Shown: positions 20,964-33,022 of the stretch, piece after piece
Position numbering within the stretch: position 1 is the stretch's first letter
Layout of the letters: the number at the start of each line of letters is the position of its first letter
DNA from: Auricularia sp. M13
Taxonomy: Eukaryota > Basidiomycota > Agaricomycetes > Auriculariales > Auriculariaceae
Direction of reading: 5' to 3'
NCBI GenBank assembly: GCA_037042915.1
Contig: CM073198.1
Coordinates: 1,364,001 to 1,428,000 of the forward strand
Length of the DNA: 64,000 bases
Position numbers and translations under genes: made by a program
Notes under the pieces: model-generated
The model's database searches: none
What the model saw: the letters and a program-made list of their open reading frames with translations, nothing else
What the model was told of the DNA's origin: nothing

Positions 20964-22837
20964 ATGCCTGACCGTTTCGCCTGGGTTACTCTGGTACTCT
21001 TTGCGATATCGATATACTTCGTAATATCGCCCTTTACGTTCAGTCGACGACTCTTCAAACGACCAATACGTGTCAAGATCAACCTCATTACTGCCCCGCT
21101 CGCGACTGTTCTCATATTATGGGCCTCCCAGTGCATAGATAGCAGCGTTATAGTGGACGGCATCGTGGGCACGGACGGCATAAAGCCATACAACATCCTC
21201 ATACTCTTCTTCTCGCTGGCATACATGGCCGTCTCCCTGGATCTGTCTGGCGTTCTGCAGGCTGCGGCGTTCTGGGTCAGCAACAAGGGCGGTTCGAACG
21301 GCTGGAAGCTGTTCCTGTACTTCTACCTCATGTTGACGGCCTTCTCCGTCGTCGTCGGCAACGACCCCGTCATCCTCTCCGGCACGGCCTTCCTCGTCTA
21401 CTACACCAAGGTCGCGGAGGTCTCGCATATCTCCTGGCTCTTCTCCGAATTCGCAGCGGCTAACACGGCGAGCATGGTGCTGTTCGTCGGCAACCCGACT
21501 AACGTCGTCATCTGCGAGGGCTTTGCCATCCGCAACATCGCCTTCACGGCATACACCATCATGCCCTTCATCGCCTGTAGCATTGTCTGCTACTTCGCAC
21601 TCGCGGTGCAGTTCCGCCATGACAAGTACATTCCCAAGCGGCTGCCTGAGCGCGGGACGCTGGACCCGCGTTCTGTGCTCATTGACCCAGTCGGTGCATG
21701 GGTGGGCAGTCTGCTGCTGGGATCCTGTCTCGTGCTCATCATGGGCGTGTCTTTCATCAATGTGGACGTTTGGGAAATTTCGCTGCCGTTTGCGGTGGCC
21801 AAGTTCGTCTTTGACATCTGCTGGGACTACTGGTGCTTTGCACATGACAAAAGGCCGGGCATGGCAGCACAAGGTGCCAAACATGGTACTGCACCTGAGG
21901 TGGGTGTAGACCTACTGCTGTCACACCCTCTAACGCAGAAGCTTTGTGCCCACAGGACGTCATGCGGCAGCAGATAGAGCGCGCACGGACAGAGCTCACC
22001 ACGGAGCATGTCCTCGACGCAAAACGCGACCCAGTGGCGCACAGCAACCTTGCCGCGTCCGAAAGCCAACATCACGTATACCCGCCCGCAAGTACGGCCG
22101 TGAGCGAGGTGGAGGCGGGCGAGCACCAGCCCAGCAAGAAGCTGAGCGACGACCCCGTGCTGCCCGTGAGCGCCGACCCATTGCCGATCGGGCGGTCCTC
22201 AGCCTCAGCCCTCTCGCGCGCCGCCTCGCAGAGCTCCCAACAAGCCGCACGCAGAAAGCCGCTGCAGCGGCTGCACGCGTACCTGATGCCGCGCTTCCCG
22301 ACGTTCATGACGGCGCTGCCGCGGCTGCCGTTCGCGCTCGTGCCGTTCGCGTTCTGCCAGTTCATCCTCGTCGAGGCGCTCGCGTTCCGCGGGTGGATCG
22401 ACGTCTTCGCGCGCTGGCTCGTCCGCGCGTCCGGCGGGCACGCGTACCCGACCGTCTGGCTCGTCGGCGTGCTCGGCGTCGTGCTCTGCAACCTCAGCGG
22501 CACCAACATCGGCGCGACGATCCTGCTCACGAAGGTGCTGCGCGCCGCGGCGCTCGGCCGCAGCGCGACGCTCGCCGGCGCCATCGCGCTCGCCGTCGCG
22601 AGCAACATCGGCGCGGTCTCCTTCACGTTCTCCGCGTCGCTTGCCGGCCTGCTCTGGCGCGCCATCCTCAAGCAGAAAAACATCTCCATGTCGCAATGGA
22701 CGTTCGCCAAATGGAACGCGTTCCCCGTCGCCGTCATGACCGTCGCTGGCCTCGGTGTCGTATGCGCCGAGGTCGCGGTTATCCTGCGCGCGGGCCTCGC
22801 GGGAACGCGAGATCCCGCCCCGCGCTATATATTATAG
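20964..22837 (+). CDS. ArsB/NhaD-type anion permease (ion transporter superfamily)
   Basis: Two exons, 20964-21899 and 21956-22837, joined in phase 0 (branch CTCTAAC, acceptor CCACAG), encode 605 aa. About eleven hydrophobic helices split into two halves around a soluble loop of roughly 120 residues rich in Ser/Ala. The first half has GNDPVILSGTAFL and FVGNPTNVVICEGF; the second has LCNLSGTNIGATILLTKV and ASNIGAVSFTFS. These paired GN(D/P) and GTNIGAT re-entrant motifs are typical of ArsB/NhaD/citrate-type permeases. The substrate (arsenite, another anion, or Na+/H+) cannot be read from sequence. The first 219 codons are duplicated at 35410-36066. The gene converges with the Erv46 gene 120 bp away. 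Confidence 0.85.
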
Positions 22838-22957
22838 TTACTTTGCTGTCACGACTTGCTTTGTGCCTTGCTGTTTCAGACATCTCCTGTCCTGTCACGT
22901 CGACGATCCCGAGAGCGATATATAAAATGCAGGAGAAAGCTTTTACATTGGGTAAAA

Positions 22958-24583
22958 TCACAAGAGCTTGCCGCTGTAACCGTTCCCGCTCGCGCCGCCC
23001 TTCTTCAACGCCTGTTGTGTTTGGAAGAGCAAGGAGTCGACGATGCTGGCAATCGTCAACACACCACCGACGATGGCGCAGGTGCTATAAATGAAATTGG
23101 ATCAGCGCAGGTCAGAAGACGTGGGGAAGCACAAGGGACGCACGACGAGAGGAAGTGCGCAAAGGACTGCCGCGTTTCCGAGTGGATGATGCGCATGGGC
23201 GAGATCTCGAAGTTGAAGAAGACGCCGGGCAAGCCCTGGACACCGTGGGTGATGACGATGCCGTCCTCCGTCTTACCGCGCACACCCTCGGCGAGGTCGC
23301 GGTCGAAGTGGGTCGCGCTGTACTGGTGGGTGTTGATGACCTCGCCGGCGATGGTGCGGAACTGGGTGGAGACGACCTTGAGGAAGTACTGGAACATGTA
23401 CTCAGTGCTCTCGGTGTGGCCGTAGTTGCCGTCGAGCGGGTTGTTGGCGATGCCGAGGCGCTGCTTCATGCTGGCGGAGATGCCAGCCTTGTATATGTTG
23501 AACTCGTCGTCGGACGAGAAGTAGAAGTGCTGGATGCGGTGGCGCCAGTCGTGCACGTTCCCGTCGCGCAGGTAGGGCACGAGGTCGTGCAGCGACATCT
23601 GGTTCATCTGGAACGAGCGCCCGAAGGAGAACTGGATGCTGCCGACGACCTTGTTCACGCGCACGCGGCCCTCGACGTTGCAGCCCTCGTTCATCTGCGC
23701 CTGGATCTTCTCCTTCCAGCCCTCCTGCTTGCACTGCTCGATCGCGTCCGGGTCGCTGAATGCCCAGCCGCGGTTGATGTACGCCTGCCGGACGGCCTCG
23801 CACGTCTGACAGCAGCCTCCCTCGGGCTCGAGACCGCCGTAGCAGGAGCCGCAGTAGTTCGCTCCGCGTGCAGCAACGACTTTTTCTGCCTCGTTTTGCA
23901 AATCTACGCAGGCAGAGAAAAATAGTGAGTAACCGGAGCTTGCGAACACAGTCCTGAGGAAAGTGACTGACCATAGGTCGTAGTTTGGTCTGCGATGCGT
24001 TGCCGGTTGGCGTCAATACGCGTCTTGAGGATGTTGTGTGTCACATCGGCTTGACGCTCGCCCGAAATATCCATAACGTCAAGGGAAAGCACTGTGAACG
24101 CAAGCTTTAATGCTTAAGAGCCAACGAATCATGATATGAAGCGTACGGTAGCACGGAATCTTGGGAAATGTGATGTTGAGGTTGACGGTGAGCTTTTCAC
24201 CGCGGCTCTTGTCGACGACCATGGATGTATCATGGTTAATACGTCGGTAGTCAACGAATTCAATGGTGGTGAATGTGAAGATGATGGCGATGGATATTAA
24301 TGTCACTGTTGGTTGAACCCCGAGTTAGGATATTGCAATGCGGGGAAAACAAGCTCACTAACAGAGGGCGCCTGTCCGTGTCTTGACCTTGACATCGTCC
24401 ATCGTCTGCGAAATATTATGAGCATCCGTATATATAAAGCGAAGGCTCAGTCGAATGCAGCAAATGCTCGCTCGCATGGGGTAAACCATGAGCACGAAGC
24501 GTTTGGTTGCATTCAGCCGGCTGGCAACGAACCTTGCCAAAGGCATCGACGCCCTTGAGCGTGGAAAAAATGCCGCGCGCCAT
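22958..24583 (-). CDS. ERV46: Erv46, COPII vesicle / ER-Golgi cargo receptor subunit
   Basis: Exons, in transcript order: 24533-24583, 24363-24405, 24147-24305, 23972-24091, 23144-23903, 22958-23084, giving 419 aa against 415 in yeast. The short cytosolic N-terminus (VDAFGKTMDDVKVKT) precedes TM1, then the luminal domain with DKSRGEKLTVNLNITFP, LSLDVMDISGE, the CGSCYGG and GGCCQTC cysteine motifs, and FFNFEISPM. A C-terminal TM (CAIVGGVLTIASIVDSL) and a cytosolic tail ending in basic and hydrophobic residues follow. Erv46 works with Erv41 to retrieve and sort cargo between ER and Golgi. All diagnostic cysteines are present. Confidence 0.94.
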
Positions 24584-24810
24584 CTGGGCTCAGGGTAGCT
24601 GGGACACGGGCTGGGCGCGCAGGGCGGGTGACGGGACGAGGTCAAGCGACGGTCTGGTGGCCGGTATGTACGTGGCAGGCTAATGAGCGGAATTTGAAGC
24701 GGCGCAATAGGCGCTCTCACATGCTCTGCCACCTCTCCAATTGCTGCAGCAACTAATCCCAACCGCGGGAGCTGTCTCGGTCCCCAGTATATCAGCCAGA
24801 TTCACCAGCG

Positions 24811-25177
24811 ATGGGCGACCGGTCGTTCTATTGCGACGAACTCGCCCGGTCCCTCAGGGAGCAGCAGTCCAGGGTTCAGTCAACGTCGCTGGGTGCCTCC
24901 ACCAATACGGAAGCAACGGCTTCTATTCATTTATTGGAAGGGACCTCCATAACAGTACGCTTGACCATCGCTGGTTACGAGGTGAGCGGGGAGCGCTCCC
25001 CGAGGATGGCCCGTTCCAATTGTGTTCCCGAACCAGGTGGTTGGCAAGCCTCATACCAGGCATTACGAGACCCTGGACGACTTACTGCTGGCAGAGTCGT
25101 CTATGTATGCCCATAGTGGCATGGACTTGCTGTTTTCGAAACTGGAACATGTTCGGCTGCAACGCGAAACGAACTGA
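24811..25177 (+). CDS. small GSKIP-domain protein
   Basis: Exons 24811-24981 and 25037-25177 join in phase 0 to give 103 aa. After a polar N-terminus, residues 38-100 match the GSKIP fold as known from the human GSK3-interaction protein: a strand pair ending TVRLTIAGYEVVG, then YETLDDLLLAESSMY and a final helix FSKLEHVRLQRE. In human GSKIP the corresponding C-terminal helix binds GSK3 kinase. The domain also occurs as a module in CLU proteins, but this gene encodes it alone. It is divergent with the Erv46 gene, 227 bp between start codons. Assignment rests on pattern, not on a search. Confidence 0.65.
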
Positions 25178-25690
25178 AACAAACTGACGGATCCACCCCT
25201 CAACGGCCGTCTATGTACACTCGGAAGTGCGGAAGTGCGTTCAATTCCTTTCCCTATTCAGGTGAATTGCAGCTGAGTGGCGCGGTAGTTTATAGGACAT
25301 GTACATGACATTGTTAGCAGAGCTGCAAACTGACGCAAATGACATCGGAACATCATGAATCTGAGATTCGTGGCAGCAGTTGCCATCCTGTGTCATCATA
25401 ATCGAACAGATGCGGCACCCTAACGCTCTGCGGCCAGGCTACAAGTAACCGGCCGGTAATTACGCAGGTTGCGACACCGACTTCGGTGGCAGCAACGTGA
25501 TCACCTACATGTCGGAAACGATCCACCCCCACACCACGCGTCGACCAGGAGTGCAATCCATTACGGTGCCAGCTACAGTAAGAAATGCACTAACAAAACA
25601 TGCAATGCTCATCGTGTCAAAGTGCGCATCATGACAAGTCGTTTCAAAAGTCCCAATTGTCCCAATTCAGATTCTGGTCCATGTCCACTG
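25178..25690. other. intergenic, no gene seen
   Basis: This lies between convergent genes and is AT-richer than the coding sequence around it. No supported frame or RNA gene was recognised. Confidence 0.45.
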
Positions 25691-26907
25691 TCACGAGGCT
25701 CGCTCGCGAGCCCGCGGCGTGTACACCGGCGGCGGCGACGCCGTCCCACCGCCGCTCCCGCTACCGCTCGCTACGGGCTGGTCCGGCTGCCTTGCAACGG
25801 CCCGCTCCGCGAGCAGCTCGCGCTGCCACTTGGTCAGCGTGCCGGCCTCCGCGAGCGACTCCTTCGAAAGCCCAGTTCCATTGCCGATCGAAATGAAGCT
25901 CGAATGGTCGTGCGGCTGCGGCGGTTGTAGAGGGAACGACACGGGGAACGGTCGGATGGAGGCCGCGCTGTGCCGCCGTGCAGCAGCCTCCTCCGCGGAG
26001 CGGTAGTCGATGGTCATGACCATCGTGTGCTCGGGCGACTGTCGCTTACGCTGCCGCCGGCGGTAGAGGCACAGCGCGAGCCCGCCGGCGACCCAGAACA
26101 CCAGCACGGCGCTCAGCACGCCAGCGATCACCGGCACGCGCGACGGCCGCGGCGGCGCCTGCGCTGTGAGGGCGCTGGGCGGCGGCGTAGCCGTCGAGGT
26201 TGAGTTCGAGTTTGGGTTTGAATGGGAGGAGAAGGAATCGGAGGGGCCTCTGAAGGACGATGTGGCTCCTGAACCCGAACCCGGACTCGAGCCAGAGAAC
26301 GAGCTATCCGGCACGGTGACCCTGTGTGGGCGTCAAGATTATTTCGCGCCAAACAGAGATAGATTCCTGCTCACGTGAGCCCGCCAAACACGAACGCGCC
26401 CTCGCCGCCTGGCAGAACGCTCACGGTGAGCGTATGCAGCTTCTCCGGGTCCAGTCCGCTGCCGAGCAGCTCGCCGGCGCAGCCGGGCGCGACGAGGTTA
26501 AAGGGCGTATACCGCGTTTGCGCGCCATCGAGCTCGATTTGCAGCGCGACGTCGGCGTTCGCGTCTTGCTGCACCGTCAGGTACACCGCCGTCCCTGCGG
26601 TGTTAATCTCAGAACCGGAGTTGCATCGTGCCCGGGGGAAAGCGGGTTCGGACGTACCGCGGAACGAATACTGAATCGAATCTCCCGCGAGGGTGGTGCT
26701 GCAGCCCGCGTCGCATGCGCTCTGTCGTGTGCCGGAGGAAGATGCACCCTCAGAAGCAATGGGGCTACAACGCCATTGCGACCCCGCGTATCGCACATCG
26801 CGGTGCCGCGCTGGAACCGTCACATTGACCGATGCGCCAGCGGCAGCGGCGACCAGCGACGCGAAAAGAGACAATGGGAAAAACGACACCAGGCCACGAG
26901 CATGCAT
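25691..26907 (-). CDS. single-pass membrane glycoprotein, fungal stress-sensor-like layout
   Basis: Exons 26375-26907 and 25691-26321 give 387 aa. Residues 1-25 are a signal peptide (hydrophobic core PLSLFASLVAAAAG). An ectodomain of about 150 residues with several Cys and a beta-rich, lectin-like pattern follows, then a Ser/Pro/Gly-rich stalk (about 183-235), a TM helix (about 239-263) and a basic stop-transfer RRRQRKRQ. The cytosolic tail of about 120 residues is Pro/Ser-rich and ends in SPPPVYTPRARER. The layout is common among basidiomycete cell-surface proteins and resembles Mid2/SKG6-type sensors, but I see no sequence motif that proves a function. The two frames join at GTGAGC / ACACAG in phase 2. 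Confidence 0.75.
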
Positions 26908-27703
26908 TATAAATCCAGGTCGAGGGAAGAGAGAAGAGAAAGATTAGGAGGAACAAGAAAGAGAAGGGAGAAGGAAAACGGCAAGCCGTAATGGGACCAG
27001 AGCACCAGGTCGTGGTAGGAGTGCAACTCGAGCAGGCGCTGGGACAGGGAATGCCGCCGGTGTGATCACCGGATTGCATCAGGCCGCGATGATGCATCTT
27101 GTGCAGAAAGGGGTTGTAAGTATGCTGCGACCATGACAGCAGTGTTGGCCAGAATCTCAAGTGCACGACTTCCAATGGGCCTAAAAAATACAATCTGTTG
27201 ACTTAATATGGCCACTGGACAATATGTAGTCTCAACAATCTCAACACTGTTTCCAGCGGGAGAGGGGATCGTAGCCCCGAGTGATCGGCGATCGGTGTCG
27301 GTTTCAAGCAGGTAAATACCCCTCTGCTCAACGTATTTACGGGGAGTACAGTCGCTGTGGCAGTCAATATCAATCCCTCCGCGCTTTTGGTGAGCGAACG
27401 GCGGGATGTCGCAGGGTATTGTAGCTATTCCAGGCACATGACTACAGATGATTAGAGCTCCTCAACAACTCCTGCCGAAACTCTTGCGTGGAGATGTCAA
27501 GTATCGCTATTTGATCAGATGGTGAATGCATCGACGGCAGGCCGCGAAGAATCTATGGTCCGACTTCTGCCGCGGAGGATCTCGCACGTCAGAATCATTG
27601 GTCGGGGATTATACACAGTTGCCTGTTCAAAGACGTGCAATGTGGCAGCCTACACATACATTGGATCTTACATCAACGTTATTTATCCGGCCGAGCGTAT
27701 CGT
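26908..27703. other. intergenic, no gene seen
   Basis: About 800 bp holding the upstream region of the membrane-glycoprotein gene and the 3' flank of the first CorA-like gene. The first 100 bases are purine-rich on the plus strand. No supported coding region. Confidence 0.45.
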
Positions 27704-30122
27704 TCACCCATCTCTCGGCAGGAATGCCACATTGGAAGCCTCGTCGGTGGAGGAATCCTTGGCTAGAGACGACGGCGCCCTGGTCGGATTGGCCGTCGCA
27801 GCCCCAGAAGCATCCCCACCGAAATCATCCCTGGCGAAGTCGTGCACTGACACGCCTTTCATCGCTGTGGGAGAACGACGCTGCGTCGAGCGGCCGCGCT
27901 CACGCGAGACGGACCTCTCCCTCGGCCTATCATGCATAGGGATATTCTCTTCCTTTTCGCCTCGCCGGCTAGAGCCAGCGCGCTCGTGTTCCGCCGCGAC
28001 CGTCCTGGGGAGCTTGCCGGGTATGAATTGGCGGAAGCGGTCCCACTGTGTCTTGAACGGCCACAGGATATGCAGCATTGTGTGCTTCTCCGGATTGGCC
28101 AGTCGCGCGTTCATGGCCACCGCGAGCCAGACGGTGATGACGGCCAACGGGACCATGATCGCGAAAAAGTGAGCCAGAGTCCCATTCGTCTGAGGGACGA
28201 TCTCTGAGACGTTCATGCCAAATACGCTCTAAAAAGCGTTAGGATGAAGTGAACACGGTTCAAAAGCGTGCCTACAGCGATGACTGCGCGTTGTTTGAGT
28301 AATGTGGCATGCGATATGTGTTCCGAAGACAGCTTCTTTACTCACAGCTAGCGGGAAGATAAATCATTGTGAGATAGGTGATTTGCTTCATCGATTGACC
28401 GTGGCGCAGGGTCTCCTGCGTCTCACTAATCGTCAACTTGCTGAAGACGAGCTTAATGACGTTGCCAAGACGGGAGTCCTGCATAGTCCTCTGCCGACGC
28501 AGGCGGTCCACCTCGTCTCCCAGTGTGCTGACCTCCTTCTTGAGCAGGGCCTTGCCGTCGGTATCCTCTTCATTCATGACACCAGCTTCCAGAATGAACT
28601 TGAGGCATTTTTGGAGCTCCTGGAGAAGGTCGTCGTAGTAGAGCAGATGCGCACGGATAGCATGTAGTTGCGGAGCGGACTCGACGTCCGCGAGCTCGAA
28701 GTTGAGCACCCTGAACTCGAGGTAGGTGATGTGAGTATAGAGTATCTCCATCGCCTCGTCCCAGACGTAGAGCGCGCTCCACATCACAATCAGGAGCACG
28801 AAGATGGGGTCGCCAGTCTTGCGCATGAGGTTGCCCCAATAGATGCCCTTGCCGGCCATGAATATCCGATCCTGCATGTCCTGCGCGGAGTCGGGGACAG
28901 GCCCTGGATGAATGGTGATGAGCGTCTGGTGACTCTCAGCGCGAACCAAGTAGACTGCAAGCATGTCCTGCTGGAACGTATAGCCTATAGTACGCGATGG
29001 CTGTCAGAGGCGCATCGCGATCGCGATAATAAGAGCGTTCGCACGGTTCTTCTTGCTTCTACCGACGAGGGAGAGCGGAACGAAGACATTGATACTTTCT
29101 GCCATTACTACTGTATGATTAGAGCTCGGTGGTAGCTTTTAGGAAAAGCAAGCGCACCCTCGGCAGGTACGAAGTTGGGCTCGTGGAATCCCTTTTCATC
29201 AGTCACTTTGGTGACTCTGAGAAAAGGCAGAGTGATAAACATGTCTAGCAACGCATGAGTCGAGGGGCATGTTCGCTATTTATGTTGGAATTGCTTACGA
29301 TCGCCCTTCTGCTTCGAGAACTGCTCATGGTACCGGGAAGAAATTCTGTTGATCGCACTGGAAAAGAAGAACGGTTCGATATGATAGCTGAAATGCTTAT
29401 CAGCAATCGTGCGTCTGGCGAAACTCAAACACTCACAATGCACCCAATACTTGCATAACTGGGCCGGAAATGTTCTCCACGCAGATGCAACGTAGACGTA
29501 AGCCTTTGGGTCTCTGAGATAATTTCGTATGTGAAATATTTCCGAGGATGTCGAATCAACGCACCTCTCTCAACAGGAGGTCAATCTCACGAATCTCGGT
29601 CTCGCCAGAATTGTCGAATTGAGTCCACTGTTGAACTGTTTTGCTGAATCGCGCCTTTTCTGAGACATCAACTGCGTATGTCGCGCATTTCGGTCCGTCT
29701 CTGGCATTAATGAGGTCGGCGATACCACAGCGCTGGACGGCGTATTTCGTCCAGTTTGGGAAGAAAAGAGTGGGATAGCTTTCCCACCCTTGACTGCTGA
29801 AACTTTTCGGCGATTCCGTTTCAGATGGGGTGGGCGAAGGTTCGCGCGATCCGGGCGGTGTCCTGTCTTCCAGCCTGCGAGCGGCGCTCTCTGAATCTCC
29901 AGCCCTGTACACAGTTCCGCGCGCAGTCAGACTCATAGAGCGTGTGTATGGATGTGTGGATCTAGCGCACCATGGCCACGGACAGGATGGGCTTGCAAAG
30001 CGAGATATGGCCTTTGGGATGTGTCCCGGGAGATGATGCATAAAGACGGGTTTCTTGACGTCTGGGACTGCGGCCTCCTCGCCTTCAGGGCTGAAGATAG
30101 CGAGCTGAATGGGAGCGGACAT
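27704..30122 (-). CDS. CorA-like metal transporter, paralogue 1
   Basis: Exons in transcript order: 29971-30122, 29565-29904, 29437-29513, 29299-29387, 29158-29244, 29045-29110, 28346-28984, 28276-28283, 27704-28228, giving 660 aa. A cytosolic N-terminal half leads to a long helical region (DEVDRLRRQR) and two C-terminal TM helices. The CorA signature GMN sits at 490-492 (SVFGMNV) at the end of TM1, and TM2 is LAHFFAIMVPLAVITVWLAV. CorA proteins form pentameric Mg2+ or other divalent cation channels. The N-terminal half is unlike bacterial CorA but conserved in agaricomycete paralogues. The eighth exon is only 8 nt. Paralogue 2 lies upstream in tandem with the same intron positions. Confidence 0.85.
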
Positions 30123-30588
30123 TGCTGTATCTGCACGACGTGGGATGCGGTTCAAGAGACAGCGGTGTTTGTGTGCATCGCGCGCGCAGGCACACGGTAG
30201 CAGCACTTCTGAGCGCCTGCAGGCGGCATTATTATTGTACGCGTTGCCCGGTTCCAGTAGATGGAGGCCTGTCACTTGACGCACGGAGCGCTCGGGTCGA
30301 ATTGTCAACTGCACTTTGCGGCGAGGTAGGCAATGCTACCCTCGCAGCTGTGCTGGAGGGCGATGGTCGCGCGCATGGGGGGGCGGCAAGTACAGGGACA
30401 GACTTCTGAGAGGCAGTTCCACAATCGTGTCAATTGAGATAGAGACGGAGGTGAGTTCAACCGGCCGCGTGGCGTAGCGCGCTACGCTCAGAACCGGGGC
30501 TTGGGATATTGCGGCCATGAGGGTGAAATCATCCGTCCAATCCATTAACATTCAAGAATAAGTTAGTGATGGTACGTCAAACAGGTCA
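30123..30588. other. intergenic between the tandem CorA genes
   Basis: About 470 bp that would hold the terminator of paralogue 2 and the promoter of paralogue 1. No further gene is visible. Confidence 0.45.
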
Positions 30589-33022
30589 TCACATGAGAGA
30601 CGTAGCTCGAGTCGCAGCGTCCGATCCATTGACCGATTCCATCCCATCCCTCCTTGATGGCGGCAAATGCGCTTGCGACGTGCCACCGGCACCCGCAAAC
30701 AGCGCGCCGAGCCGTTTCTGCGTGTCCGAGCGCATATGCCGCACGCCCTCCCGCGACCGCTGCCGATGTTGCTGCTGATGCCGGCTCTCGACCTGCTCGA
30801 TAGTGTGCACGGTCATCTCCCACGCCGAGCGCGAACCGGAGCGCGAGCGCCGCGGCCGCGGCAGGCGTTCGTCGACTTCCGCGAGCGTCTTGCCCGGCGC
30901 ACGCAGTCGCTCCCGCTCCTTGAAGTATTTGTCGCGCAGGTCTTCGTAGATGCTGCGCAGCTGGTGCCACACCCAGACAACTGGCCACAGCAAATGCCAG
31001 ATCATCGAGACGCCCGGGCGCTCAACGCGGCCTGTCACTGCTATGGCCAGCCACACTGTTAGCGCGGTGAGCGGCACCATCGCCGCCACGTAGTGCGGCA
31101 GCGTCCCGTTCGTGTCTGGTGCTATTTCGCGTACGTTCATGCCGAAGATGCTCTACGAAGACGAAAGCGTAAGAAGGATAAGAGCACCGCGGAAACATGA
31201 GGGACTCACGGCGATGACTATGCGAGAGGGTCAGCAAATGTCAGCGCGACAGAACGATATAAAGGCAACGACGTACAGCTTGCAGGCAGATACACCATGG
31301 TCAGGTACGTGATCTGCTTCATGGATTCGCCATGAAGCAGGCTAGCCTGCGTCTCCTTGATGTTCAGGATGCTGAACACAAGCTTCATGACGTTGTTCAG
31401 GCGCGAGTCCTGCATATCGCGGTGGCGCCGGAGCCGATCGACTTCGTTCAGCAGCGTCTTGATCTCCTTGCGCAACAATCCCTGCGCCGTCACGCCCGCC
31501 TCGCCGGCCTCCACCGCGCCCGCCTCCTCGATGAACTTCAGGCTCTTCTTGAACTGGTCGAGCAGGTCGTCGTAGTAGAGCAGGTGCGCACGGATGGCAT
31601 GCAGCTGCGGCGACAGCTCGACGTCGGCCAGCGTGAACTTGATCACGCGCGCCTCGAGGTAGGTGATGTGCGTGTAGAGCGTCTCCATCGCCTCGTCCCA
31701 GGCGTACAGCGCGCTCCACATGACGATGAGCAGCACGAAGATGGGGTCGGACGTGCGCTGCATCAGGTTGCCCCAGTACACGCCCTTGCCCGCCATGAAG
31801 ATCCTGTCTTGCAGCGTCCGTGCAGAGTGTGCCACCGGGCCTGGGTGGACGGTGACGATCGTCTCTTGCCCTGGGACGCGTATCATCAGGACAGCTAGCA
31901 TGTCCTGCTGAAGCGTGTGCTCTGTCCCTCGGTAAGCTGACAGTTGGCGCGGAGAAATCGGACGCACGTACTAATGGTATTGTCGCTTCCAACGAGGGAA
32001 AGGGGGGCGAAGACGTTGATACTGCCCTCCACTGCAGCTGGAAGTGAGATGAGAATTTGTACTTGGATAGTATGCGGCACGCACATGCTGCGGGAATTAT
32101 GGAAGGTTCGTCAAAACCGAGAGGGTCGATGCTTTTTGTCGCCCTCAGAAACGGCAGGGTGATGTACATGTCTATCAAAGCGTAAGTATCGTTGCACACA
32201 AGGAACGTGCATATCTTACGGTCTCCATGCTGCGATTCCAGATGTTCGTGGTACCGCGAGGCTATGCGGTTTATCGCGCTCGAAAAGAAGAAGGGCTCTA
32301 TCCGATAACTTGTTGAGAATGAGCAGATGAGCAACTGTTGGACCCGTACTCACTATGCGCCGAGCAGCTTCAAAGTTGCTCCAGAGACGTTTTCCACGCA
32401 AAGACAACGAAGCCGCAAGTCCTTGTTGCGCTAGAAGCCATTTAAAACAGGAGAATTATGTGCACAGCGGACACGCACGGGTTGAGCGAGGAAGTGCTCG
32501 ACATTATTTGTTCGTTGGTCGGTACTCCATATGTCCGCATCGTCCTCGATGGTGTCGCGCAGGCAGAACTTGGCGTCCGCCATGACCTCGACCGGATATA
32601 GCCTGCACATCGGTGCGTTTTCGGCGACGAACATGGTGTTCATGCCGCAGCGTTCGACGACGTAAGGCGTCCAGTTTGGGAAGAACGCGCCGGGATACTC
32701 CTGCCAGTTGCCCGTGGTGAACGGGTGCATCTGTCCGGCGGGTGTAGGCGACGGTGCCCGCGAGCCTGCCGGTGTGCGCGCCTTGCCACGCTCATCGCTT
32801 TCTGTGTCGCCAGCCCTGGATCGTGTTAACACGCTGCAAGCGCGCCGTCCAAGCCTGCGCGCACCATGGCCATGGGCACGACGGGCTCGCAAACCGCGAG
32901 ATGGCCTTGGGCGTGTGCTCGCGGAGAAAATGGATGGGTACGTGGGTTTTGGGATTGATCTCGTCGCCGTCAGGGTTGAGCACCGACAAGCCGACGCTGA
33001 ATCGATTATTCGTCGAGGACAT
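30589..33022 (-). CDS. CorA-like metal transporter, paralogue 2
   Basis: Exons in transcript order: 32865-33022, 32479-32815, 32354-32430, 32220-32308, 32085-32171, 31972-32037, 31277-31936, 31210-31217, 30589-31152, giving 681 aa. The structure mirrors paralogue 1 exon for exon; four internal exons are exactly the same length (77, 89, 87 and 66 nt), as is the 8-nt exon. GMN is at 498-500 (SIFGMNV), TM2 is HYVAAMVPLTALTVWLAI, and IEPFFFSSAINRI and WSALYAWDEAMETLYTH are shared family blocks. The C-terminal tail is longer and Arg/Gln-rich. A tandem duplication followed by tail divergence explains the pair. Metal specificity is not readable. Confidence 0.85.

Noticed and set aside
21946-23094. 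382-codon Arg/Ala-rich plus-strand frame
   Set aside because: Shifted shadow of the permease second exon running into the Erv46 3' end; composition is typical of a wrong frame in GC-rich DNA.
24425-24560. TATATATAAA near 24428 as a promoter of a new gene
   Set aside because: It lies within the first intron of Erv46 and no convincing frame follows it.
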